Part shown: one piece after another, positions 13,617 to 19,331 of the stretch | How positions within the stretch are numbered: position 1 is the stretch's first letter | How the letters are laid out: the number at the start of each line of letters is the position of its first letter | From: an uncultured bacterium | GTDB taxonomy: Bacteria; Actinomycetota; Coriobacteriia; Coriobacteriales; Atopobiaceae | Direction: 5' to 3' | Assembly (NCBI GenBank): GCA_905214175.1 | Contig: CAJMLD010000009.1 | Location: forward strand, 1 to 19,331 | Length of the DNA: 19,331 nt | Notes under the pieces: model-generated | What the model was told of the DNA's origin: nothing | The model's input: only the letters and a program-made list of their open reading frames with translations | Database searches by the model: none | Made by a program: the position numbers and the translations under genes

Positions 13617-13670
13617 GCGGGATTTTCTTCCCCGGCAACGGGATTCCATTGCCGGGGAACTTAATCCCGC
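13617..13670. repeat. Hairpin element A (54 bp), between prfC and the ABC permease gene
   Basis: The layout is GCGGGATT, TTC, TTCCCCGGCAA, core CGGGATTCCA, TTGCCGGGGAA, CTT, AATCCCGC. The 11-bp inner arms are perfectly complementary and so are the 8-bp outer arms, giving a long hairpin 3 bases after the prfC stop and 5 bases before the stop of the convergent permease gene. It probably terminates transcription from both sides. A related, longer copy is at 18880-18975. Confidence 0.8.
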
Positions 13671-13675
13671 GGGCG

Positions 13676-14863
13676 CTAGGCCATCTGGGCGCGGGCGCGG
13701 CTGCGACCCAGCGCCAGCCCCACGAGCACCGCTGCCACGCCAAAGAGCGCGCACACGCCCAGGTTGCCCACGAGCGGCATCACGGTCGCGCCGCTCACCT
13801 CGCTCATGCCCGCTGCGCCATCAATCACCAGCGTCGTCCAGTACGCCGGCGTGAAGTGCGCCACGGCGAGAAGCTCGTCGGGCAGCAGCGAGAGCCCCGT
13901 CCACGCCCCGCCGAGAAACGACATCACCATGCCCAGGATGTTCGCAAGCGCGTTGGCGGCGTTCTCGCTCACGCCAAGCTGCCCGGCGAGAAAGCCCACG
14001 CTTGCGGATACCAGCGCATAGACGAGAAGCGCCGCCCCCACAAGCGCCACCTGCACGGGCGAGCTCGCCAGTGCAGAGCCGCCAAACACCACAACCTCAA
14101 GGCCAAAGTTCCACGCCCAGGCGATAAACGCGATCGTGACGCAGGCGCCGAGAAGCGCCAGGTTGCGTGCGTGGGCGGGCTCGGGCGAGGCTAGCCTGCG
14201 GTCGCGCACGGGCTGGCGCCCCACAGAGGACATGAGCACCGCGATGCAGACCATCGCGCTCGAGAAGATGGGGTACGAGGCGAATTCCGCAGCTGTGACA
14301 ATGCTCGCCGGCAGCGGCGCCGCGACCTGCTCGATCATGCTCACCCGCGTGGAGCCCTCCCACGACGCGTTCGTGGCTGCAACCACATCCGCCTCGCTGC
14401 CGCCCAGCGTTGCCGCCATGCCATAGAGCCCGTCGGCGTAGCCGGTGGCCTTCACGTCCACGAGCCTGCCGGCGCCCGAGTAGTACGAGACATACGTCTC
14501 GAGATTGGGCGCCTGCGTGCCCTGTCGCGCCGCGTCGAGCAGCTCCTCTCCCCAGCCCGCGGGAATAACCAGCAGGTAGCTCACCTGGTCGCGCGCAACG
14601 GCATCCTGGATGGCGCGCTTCTCATCCGCCACGTCCACCTGGATGTTGTCAGCAAGCACGTGGCTCGCCAGCGCTGCCGAGAGCTCGGAGCTGTCGCGAT
14701 CGATGACGGCCACGTTCACGGAGGTCGGCTGGAACTCTCCTGTGGCGGCCGAGCTTGTGGAGAGCCCAATTATCACGCCCACGAGCGAAAGCATGACCAG
14801 GTAGATGGCTATGTAGACCCGGTGGGAGAGGAAGATCTTGAGGTAGGTCCTAAAGGTGGTCAT
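13676..14863 (-). CDS. ABC-2 type transporter permease (second permease of the cassette)
   Basis: This 395-aa membrane protein has the ABC-2/DrrB-YhgE-like layout: one N-terminal helix (about 15-35, IAIYLVMLSLVGVIIGLS), a large extracytoplasmic domain (about 36-200, NVAVIDRDSSELSAALASHV), then five or so helices in the C-terminal half (IFSSAMVCIAVLM, LALLGACVTIAFIAWAWNFG, VALVGAALLVYALVSASVGF, NALANILGMVMSFLGGAW, VCALFGVAAVLVGLALG). The LGVSENAANALANILGMVMS stretch and the W near HFTPAYWTTLVID are typical of this family. It overlaps the first permease gene by 14 bases, so the two are translationally coupled and likely form a heterodimeric pore energised by the ATPase at 16029. Substrate unknown; drug, lipid or peptide export are the usual roles. 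Confidence 0.88.
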   Translation of the reverse strand: MTTFRTYLKIFLSHRVYIAIYLVMLSLVGVIIGLSTSSAATGEFQPTSVNVAVIDRDSSELSAALASHVLADNIQVDVADEKRAIQDAVARDQVSYLLVIPAGWGEELLDAARQGTQAPNLETYVSYYSGAGRLVDVKATGYADGLYGMAATLGGSEADVVAATNASWEGSTRVSMIEQVAAPLPASIVTAAEFASYPIFSSAMVCIAVLMSSVGRQPVRDRRLASPEPAHARNLALLGACVTIAFIAWAWNFGLEVVVFGGSALASSPVQVALVGAALLVYALVSASVGFLAGQLGVSENAANALANILGMVMSFLGGAWTGLSLLPDELLAVAHFTPAYWTTLVIDGAAGMSEVSGATVMPLVGNLGVCALFGVAAVLVGLALGRSRARAQMA

Positions 14864-16019
14864 ACGAGGTCCTCCTCATGCGCAAGGATGCGAGGGCGAG
14901 AAAAACGAGCGCCATCGCCAGCAGGGCGGCGAAGCTCTCGAGAAAGGCATTGGGCGTGTCGTAGTAGAGCAGCGCATAGAAGCAGTTGGTTGTCTGCCAG
15001 AGGGGGTTTACGTGCGCAAGTGCCGGCACCGTGGCCTCGATAGAGTCTGCAAGCTGCTGCGAGGCAGTGCCGTAAAGGCCCGTGAAGAGTGAGGGCAGGC
15101 AGGTAATGCCGGATATCATGCCCGTCTCCATGCGCGGGACGGTCCCGCAGAGAGCGCCGGCCGCGCACGCCATGAGCGATGACGCAGCAAGCGCGCCAAC
15201 CACACCCGGAACGTTTTCGCCAAAGGGAACGTCCGCGATGCCCCACATGAAGAGGGTCGCTGCAAGCAGGCACGCAAGCTGGCACAGCCATGCGCCGAGA
15301 AGCGCCCCCACGAGCATGCGCCAGCGCGGCACGGCGGCGAGCGTCTGTCGGGCTCCTAGCGGCCCCGCGGTGGGGAGAAGCCGGCGCACCGACTCCATGG
15401 CGGCGGTGGCGCCCATGCCGGCGGCCATGGCGAGAAGCGCGTAGTAGTAGCGCGCGTCGGCGCTGGGCGGATTCTTGGTTGCGGAGAGTCGCACCGTCTG
15501 GACGGCGTTGCCGGTAAAAGCGCTTAGGGCGTCGCCCGTGGCGAGAAGCTCAGGCCGCGTGACCGCGATCTTCTCGATGGCGTTTCGCGCGTGCAGGTAG
15601 AAGTCGAGAACCTCGACGAGAAACGAGGTGGGGAGGCTGCCGTTCTCGGCGATGCCCGCGTGGGTAACGTTGAGCTGCGGCGTGCCCTCGCCATCTACCG
15701 TGAGGTAAGCGTCAACCTCGCCCGCGTCTGCCGCGGCCTTCGCCTCCGCGGCGCTCTCGTAGTAGGTCACGTCGCAAATGTGCTGGTCGGACGAGGCGTC
15801 CGAGATTGCCTTGATTGTCTCGTCCAGCCCAAGGGCGGCCGTGTAGTTCTCGTCACGCACCACGCCCAGCGTGGAGCCCACGGCTGTGTAAGCGTCTTCG
15901 ATCCCCGAGAACATACCCATGAAGATGCAGGTCATGATGATGGGAAAGGCCAGCACCCACACGAGGAGGGCCTTGTCGCGCACGAGTGAGAGCACGCTGT
16001 TCCTAAGACTTGCGAGCAT
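14850..16019 (-). CDS. ABC-2 type transporter permease (first permease of the cassette)
   Basis: This 389-aa protein shares the architecture of its downstream neighbour: an N-terminal helix (about 18-38, LLVWVLAFPIIMTCIFMGMF), an extracytoplasmic domain (about 39-185, with STLGVVRDENYTAALGLDET), and a C-terminal membrane part (YYYALLAMAAGMGATAAME, MLVGALLGAWLCQLACLLAA, VVGALAASSLMACAAGALCG, TNCFYALLYY, AALLAMALVFLALASL). ATG16019 has AGGGGG about 5 bases upstream and starts 9 bases after the ATPase stop. It ends with a positively charged LRMRRTSYDHL tail overlapping the next permease by 14 bases. Together with that protein and the ATPase it makes a complete exporter. Confidence 0.88.
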   Translation of the reverse strand: MLASLRNSVLSLVRDKALLVWVLAFPIIMTCIFMGMFSGIEDAYTAVGSTLGVVRDENYTAALGLDETIKAISDASSDQHICDVTYYESAAEAKAAADAGEVDAYLTVDGEGTPQLNVTHAGIAENGSLPTSFLVEVLDFYLHARNAIEKIAVTRPELLATGDALSAFTGNAVQTVRLSATKNPPSADARYYYALLAMAAGMGATAAMESVRRLLPTAGPLGARQTLAAVPRWRMLVGALLGAWLCQLACLLAATLFMWGIADVPFGENVPGVVGALAASSLMACAAGALCGTVPRMETGMISGITCLPSLFTGLYGTASQQLADSIEATVPALAHVNPLWQTTNCFYALLYYDTPNAFLESFAALLAMALVFLALASLRMRRTSYDHL

Positions 16020-16028
16020 GGTTGCCCC

Positions 16029-16982
16029 CTAGGCCTCGTCGCGCAGGGCGCGGCCAGTGATCTCGAGGAAGACGTCGTTCAGCGTGGGCGGCTCGGAGAG
16101 CACGCGCCCGTACGAGACGCCCGACTCCGAGAGCACGCCCAGAACGTCCGCCAGGTTGTGCGCGCCCGAGGTGCACTGCACGTGCAGCACGCTGGCGTCC
16201 ATCTCGGCCGCATGCACGTGGGGAAGCGACCGCACGCGCTCGAGCGTGGCATCGCCCATCTCATCCACCTCCACCGAGATCTTCTCGCCTGTGCCCACCA
16301 TGCCCTTGAGCTCGTCAGCGGTGCCGCTTGCCACGCTGCGCCCGTGATCCATGATCATGATGCGCGAGCAGAGACGCTCCACCTCCTCCATGTAGTGCGA
16401 GGTGTAGATGACGGTGGCGCCCCCGGCGTTGAGGCGCTCGATGCCCGAGAGGATCGACTCGCGGCTCTGCGGGTCCACGGCCACGGTGGGCTCGTCCATG
16501 ATGATGAGCTCGGGCCGGTGCGCGATGCCGCAGGCGATGTTGAGGCGCCGAAGCAGGCCGCCGGAGAGCCTCTTGGGGTGAAAGCCCTCGAACTTCTGGA
16601 GCCCCACGAACTCGATTGCCTCGTCCACCAGCTCGCGGCGGCGCGCGCGATCGCTCACGTAGAGCGCGCAGAAGCTGTCCACGTTCTCGCGCACGGTGAG
16701 CTCGTCAAAGACGGCGACCTCTTGCGGCACCACGCCGATGCGGCGTTTTAGCTGGTAGCTGTTGGGCCGCATGGGCTGGCCAAAGAGCTCTATCTCGCCG
16801 TGGTCGTACGAGAGGAGCTGCAGGATGCAGTTGATGGTGGTGGTCTTGCCCGAGCCATTGGGGCCGAGAAGCCCAAAGACCTCGCCCGGGGCGATGTCCA
16901 ACGACAGGTGGTCCACGGCCACCAGCTCCCCGTAGCGCTTGACCAGGTTGCGGATACGAACGACGGCCTCGCTCGACGCCAT
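16029..16982 (-). CDS. ABC transporter ATP-binding protein (export, DrrA/CcmA-like)
   Basis: This 317-aa ATPase energises the two permeases that follow. Seen motifs: Walker A GPNGSGKTT (40-48), Q-loop VVPQEV (Gln87), signature LSGGLLRRL (139-147), Walker B LIIMDEP (159-165), D-loop AVDPQ (168-172) and H-loop His196 (YTSHYMEEVE). The C-terminal 90 or so residues (EKISVEVDEMGDATLERVRS onward) form the accessory domain common in DrrA-type exporters. The D-loop region reads TVAVDP where TVGLDP is usual, and the signature has LL where MK or QQ is common; both are compatible with activity. The ATG at 16982 has AGAGGAG 6 bases upstream; a longer frame to 17078 would run across the divergent promoter region and lacks support. 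Confidence 0.93.
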   Translation of the reverse strand: MASSEAVVRIRNLVKRYGELVAVDHLSLDIAPGEVFGLLGPNGSGKTTTINCILQLLSYDHGEIELFGQPMRPNSYQLKRRIGVVPQEVAVFDELTVRENVDSFCALYVSDRARRRELVDEAIEFVGLQKFEGFHPKRLSGGLLRRLNIACGIAHRPELIIMDEPTVAVDPQSRESILSGIERLNAGGATVIYTSHYMEEVERLCSRIMIMDHGRSVASGTADELKGMVGTGEKISVEVDEMGDATLERVRSLPHVHAAEMDASVLHVQCTSGAHNLADVLGVLSESGVSYGRVLSEPPTLNDVFLEITGRALRDEA

Positions 16983-17072
16983 GGTGGCTCCTCTCGTCTG
17001 CCCTGGGAATAGTGTTGCGCTGTTGGTGCTGTGCGGGAAGTGAGGGGCGTCACCGCTTGCTTGGGCGAGGGG

Positions 17073-17084
17073 TGACAAATGTCA
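17073..17084. promoter_or_regulatory. Candidate operator TGACA-AA-TGTCA in the divergent ABC/kinase region
   Basis: A perfect 5-bp inverted repeat with a 2-base centre lies 51 bp upstream of the kinase TATAAT box and about 90 bp upstream of the ABC start. GTCACC at 17049-17054 and GGTGAC at 17071-17076 form a second, wider inverted repeat sharing its left arm. Short dyads of this type are typical binding sites for NarL/LiaR-type regulators, so autoregulation by the product of 18242-18868 is plausible. Confidence 0.4.
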
Positions 17085-17134
17085 TGGGTTTGGCCGATGA
17101 GCGACGCGCGGCGCGGGGGCGCTGACGGCGTTCG

Positions 17135-17140
17135 TATAAT
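17135..17140 (+). promoter_or_regulatory. Perfect -10 box (TATAAT) for a probable leaderless kinase mRNA
   Basis: TATAAT ends 7 bases before the A of ATG17148, so transcription would start at or within a base or so of the start codon. No ribosome binding site is present between the box and the ATG. A -35 box near 17112-17117 is not recognisable, which would suit an activator-dependent promoter. Confidence 0.6.
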
Positions 17141-17147
17141 TGCGGCC

Positions 17148-18245
17148 ATGGAGAGAATTGCCGACAAGTGCGTGGTGCTTCTCGCCTGTCTGGCCCTTGT
17201 GGTGCTGACGGGCGAGGTGAACGTCGTGTGCGTGGTGGCGCTGCTCGTCGCCGTGGGGGCAAGCGCTGGCTTCGAGCTTGCCCGCGGGCGGCGGCCGGTT
17301 GCTGCCGAGGCCGTGTGCTGTGCGGCGTGCGTGGCTGCCGCACTGGTGCCGGGTGCGTGGGCGGCACTGCCGCTTACGTGCTACGACCTGCCCCGCATTC
17401 GTACGCGGTGGGCGCTGGCGTTTGCGCCGTGCTGCGTCGGGTGGGCGTGGCTTGCGGGGCTAGCCGGGGGGACGGCGGCGGTTCTTCTCGCCCTGGTGGC
17501 CTGCTCGATGGCGCTTTCTCTGCGTTGCGGACGTGCCGTCGGGCTTGAGCACCAGCTCCACGGCCTGCAGGACGACCTCCAGGACAAGGTCATCGACCTG
17601 CGCGAGAAGAACCGCGAGCTCGAGGACGCGCGCGAGTACGAGTCCCATGCCGCCGCGCTGGCCGAGCGCACGCGCATTGCTCGCGAGATTCACGACTCCG
17701 TGGGCCACCAGCTTACGCGGCTGGTGCTTGAGGTCGAGGCGCTCAAGGTGGTGCACCGCGCGGATCCCGATGTCGTGGCGGAGCTGGGCGAGCTTTCTGA
17801 CGGGCTGGGCGAGGCGCTCACCTCCATGCGCGCAAGCGTCCACGCGCTGGAGGACTCGGCCGTCGATGTGGGCGTTGAGCTCAACCGGCTGGCCGGCCAG
17901 AGCGGCATCGCTCACGTCGACGTGGCCTGCGGCCTCGAGGTGGCGCCGCCTGCTGAGGTGAGCCGCTGTCTGGTTTCCGTCACGCGCGAGGCGCTCACGA
18001 ACGCGGCCCGCCACGCGCACGCCTCGCATGCGACGGTGCGGGCGGCGGAGCTTCCCGGCATCTGGCAGCTGCGCGTCGAGAACGACGGTGACGTGCCGGC
18101 AGCTGCGGCTGGCCTCGAGGCGCTCGGTATGGGGCTGCGCGGCATGCGCGAGCGGGTTGAGGGGCTTGGCGGCACGCTGCTGGTGAGCTCGGACGGGCGG
18201 CGCTTCTCGGTGTTCGCGTCGATTCCCAGGAAGGGGCAGGCATGA
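17148..18245 (+). CDS. Sensor histidine kinase, HisKA_3 type (DesK/LiaS-like)
   Basis: This 365-aa kinase has an N-terminal region with about four or five short hydrophobic segments (about 8-40, 53-76, 88-125) and no large outside loop, typical of intramembrane-sensing kinases next to ABC exporters. A coiled coil (about 133-175) leads to the dimerisation helix RIAREIHDSVGHQLTRL with phospho-acceptor His182. The ATPase domain shows N-box REALTNAARHA (Asn285), G1 ENDGD (311-315) and G2 GMGLRGM (327-333). ATG17148 is chosen because a perfect TATAAT at 17135-17140 makes any start upstream untranscribed from that promoter; there is no ribosome binding site, consistent with a leaderless mRNA. It overlaps the regulator gene by ATGA and is divergent from the ABC operon, its likely target. 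Confidence 0.92.
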   Translation: MERIADKCVVLLACLALVVLTGEVNVVCVVALLVAVGASAGFELARGRRPVAAEAVCCAACVAAALVPGAWAALPLTCYDLPRIRTRWALAFAPCCVGWAWLAGLAGGTAAVLLALVACSMALSLRCGRAVGLEHQLHGLQDDLQDKVIDLREKNRELEDAREYESHAAALAERTRIAREIHDSVGHQLTRLVLEVEALKVVHRADPDVVAELGELSDGLGEALTSMRASVHALEDSAVDVGVELNRLAGQSGIAHVDVACGLEVAPPAEVSRCLVSVTREALTNAARHAHASHATVRAAELPGIWQLRVENDGDVPAAAAGLEALGMGLRGMRERVEGLGGTLLVSSDGRRFSVFASIPRKGQA

Positions 18246-18868
18246 GGGTCATCGTGGTGGACGACGACGCCATTGTGGTGCGCTCGCTGGCGACTATTCT
18301 CGGTGCGGAGCCAGATGTCGAGGTGGTTGGAACGGGAACGAGCGGCGAGGATGCCGTCTCGCTTTTCTCGTCCTGCTCGCCCGACGTGGTGCTTATGGAC
18401 ATCCAGATGCCGGGGGGAGACGGGCTGAGCGCTGCCGAGAAGATCCTGGCCGCCGATCCCGCCGCGCGCGTGGTCTTTCTCACCACGTTCTCTGACGACG
18501 ACTACATTGTGCGGGCACTGCGTCTTGGGGCGCGCGGTTACCTCATCAAGCAGGATGTGGCCACCATCGCGCCGGCGCTGAGGTCGGTGATGGCGGGGCA
18601 GAGCGTGCTTGAGGGCGAGGTGCTGGCAAGGGCCGCGGAGCTCTCTGCCAGCGCGCAGCGGCCGCGGCAGGGGGAGCCCCAGATGCGTGGGCTCACCGAG
18701 CGCGAGCGCGAGGTGGTGCGCGCCATTGCGGACGGGATGAGCAACGCGGAGGTTGCGGAGGCGCTCTACATGAGCGAGGGGACGGTGCGTAACCACATCT
18801 CGTCGATTCTCGCGAAGCTGGGGCTGCGCAACCGCACGCAGATTGCGGTGTACTACTACCGGGGCTAG
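18242..18868 (+). CDS. NarL/LuxR-family response regulator
   Basis: This 208-aa regulator pairs with the upstream kinase, whose stop it overlaps (ATGA at 18242). The receiver has the acidic pocket Asp7/Asp8, phospho-acceptor Asp53 (LMDIQMPGGDG), switch Thr81/82 (FLTTFS) and Lys103 (YLIKQD). After a linker (about 125-148) the LuxR helix-turn-helix reads LTEREREVVRAIADGMSNAE then VAEALYMSEGTVRNHISSIL, ending YYYRG. All expected residues are present, unlike the regulator at 7993, whose receiver loop is altered. It probably controls the divergent ABC operon and its own operon through sites in 16983-17147 (inference). Confidence 0.94.
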   Translation: MRVIVVDDDAIVVRSLATILGAEPDVEVVGTGTSGEDAVSLFSSCSPDVVLMDIQMPGGDGLSAAEKILAADPAARVVFLTTFSDDDYIVRALRLGARGYLIKQDVATIAPALRSVMAGQSVLEGEVLARAAELSASAQRPRQGEPQMRGLTEREREVVRAIADGMSNAEVAEALYMSEGTVRNHISSILAKLGLRNRTQIAVYYYRG

Positions 18869-18879
18869 GGCGCCCCGCC

Positions 18880-18975
18880 GCGGGATTGAACTCCCCGGCA
18901 ATGGAATCCCATTGCCGGGGAATGGAATCCCGTTGCCGGGGAATGGAATCCCGTTGCCGGGGAACTTAATCCCGC
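18880..18975. repeat. Hairpin element B (96 bp) with extra 21-bp tandem units
   Basis: The layout is GCGGGATT, GAA, CTCCCCGGCAA, TGGAATCCCA, then three TTGCCGGGGAA blocks separated by two TGGAATCCCG spacers, then CTT and AATCCCGC. The two full 21-bp units lie at 18912-18932 and 18933-18953, with the third partial at 18954. It shares outer arms and inner arms with element A at 13617-13670, and its extra length of 42 bp equals two 21-bp units. It lies between the convergent regulator and nitrilase genes and can serve as a bidirectional terminator. Confidence 0.8.
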
Positions 18976-18988
18976 GTGGCGTCGGGGG

Positions 18989-19331
18989 CTAGATGTCGTT
19001 CACCTCTAGTCGCACGACGTCGGGACGCGCGTAGTGCCCCACGGGGTCGAACTCCCACTTCGACGCAGGTACCTGCTGCATGTCGAGCGTGGCGTAGAGA
19101 ATGCCGTCGGTGTCCCAGAGCGGCTCCCCTCCAGGTACGGGGTGGCCAAATGGGTCGACTACGCTCGAGCCTCCGCGATACACCACCTCGGGCAGGCGCG
19201 CCACCTCGGGCGAGGCGAGAAGATCTGCCGGATAATCGTCGCGCAGCAGGTAGGGGGCGCAGTTCACCACAAAGCAGCGACCCTCGATGGCGATGTGCTC
19301 GACCGTTGCCTGCCATTCGGGGTTGCCGTTG
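18989..19331 (-). CDS. Nitrilase/carbon-nitrogen hydrolase family protein, 5' part missing
   Basis: Only the C-terminal roughly 114 residues are in the window; the frame is open to the right edge. The first visible part reads NPEWQATVEHIAIEGRCFVV, followed by NCAPYLLRDDYP, and later SSVVDPFGHPVPGGEPLWDT and ILYATLDMQ, which is the characteristic C-terminal half of nitrilases (a 'GGS-x-V-x-DPxG' strand, then a 'D-G-I-L-x-A-D/L-D' turn). These enzymes hydrolyse nitriles or amides with a Glu-Lys-Cys triad. The catalytic Cys and the first Glu lie outside the window, so activity cannot be judged. The stop codon is at 18989-18991, 13 bases beyond hairpin element B. The GTG at 19268-19270 is internal, not a start. 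Confidence 0.88.
   Translation of the reverse strand, partial: NGNPEWQATVEHIAIEGRCFVVNCAPYLLRDDYPADLLASPEVARLPEVVYRGGSSVVDPFGHPVPGGEPLWDTDGILYATLDMQQVPASKWEFDPVGHYARPDVVRLEVNDI

Noticed and set aside
12477..13754. A 425-codon minus-strand frame opposite prfC
   Set aside because: It crosses the hairpin element and runs antisense to a well-supported prfC; no domain or ribosome binding site is evident.
16983..17078. N-terminal extension of the ABC ATPase to 17078
   Set aside because: The extension is unlike the family N-terminus, lacks a ribosome binding site and covers the divergent regulatory region, whereas the ATG at 16982 has AGAGGAG upstream.
18893..18964. CRISPR-like array in the 21-bp repeats
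   Set aside because: The units are contiguous with no unique spacers, the repeat is palindromic and GC-rich, and no cas genes are nearby; it is an expanded hairpin element.
19268..19270. GTG as start of a short 93-aa protein
   Set aside because: The reading frame continues to the window edge with nitrilase-like sequence, so this codon is an internal Val.

Overview
The window is GC-rich DNA (roughly 60% or more G+C by eye) that reads like a chromosome segment of a high-GC Gram-positive anaerobe. The ascorbate-type PTS, the stomatin-like protein with zinc ribbons, the DUF4428 protein, NarL-type two-component systems and short dispersed palindromes fit Coriobacteriia (Olsenella/Collinsella/Atopobium relatives). 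This placement is inference from gene content, not a database match. No RNA genes, CRISPR array, transposase or phage genes were seen. Both ends cut through genes.

Layout. (1) 1-2976, plus strand: a sugar-acid operon of a transaldolase/FSA-family enzyme (5' end missing) and PTS components EIIA, EIIB and EIIC of the UlaC/UlaB/UlaA type. Stem-loops lie in the EIIA-EIIB and EIIB-EIIC gaps, and a rho-independent terminator follows. (2) 3177-4454, minus: an SPFH protein with two identical C-terminal zinc ribbons. (3) 4656-8607, plus: three translationally coupled genes for a membrane protein with a degenerate histidine-kinase core (Ser where the phospho-acceptor His should be), an intact membrane histidine kinase, and a LuxR-type response regulator. 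(4) 8772-10446, plus: a DUF4428 zinc-binding protein and a two-domain lipoprotein. (5) 10447-10795: a gene-free stretch with a terminator-like hairpin and unexplained sequence. (6) 10796-11764, minus: a small Cys-rich protein and an AlkD-like DNA glycosylase. (7) 12000-13613, plus: release factor 3 (prfC). (8) 13676-18868: an ABC-2 export cassette (ATPase and two permeases, minus) divergent from a DesK/LiaS-like kinase and its NarL-type regulator (plus). (9) 18989 to the end, minus: the C-terminal part of a nitrilase-family amidohydrolase.

How the genes may work together. The PTS proteins would import and phosphorylate an ascorbate- or pentitol-like substrate, with the transaldolase acting on downstream sugar phosphates. 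The export cassette looks like a stress- or drug-responsive exporter controlled by the adjacent kinase/regulator pair. The kinase has a perfect TATAAT box placed so that its mRNA may be leaderless. The pseudokinase-kinase-regulator operon lies between an SPFH/zinc-ribbon gene and a DUF4428/lipoprotein pair, which suggests, without proof, an envelope-associated sensing module.

The two least expected observations are these. First, the pseudokinase/kinase/regulator trio. Second, a hairpin element that brackets the ABC/two-component cassette exactly: 54 bp on one side and 96 bp on the other, the longer copy differing by exactly two extra 21-bp units, with the core of the two copies inverted relative to their shared right flank.
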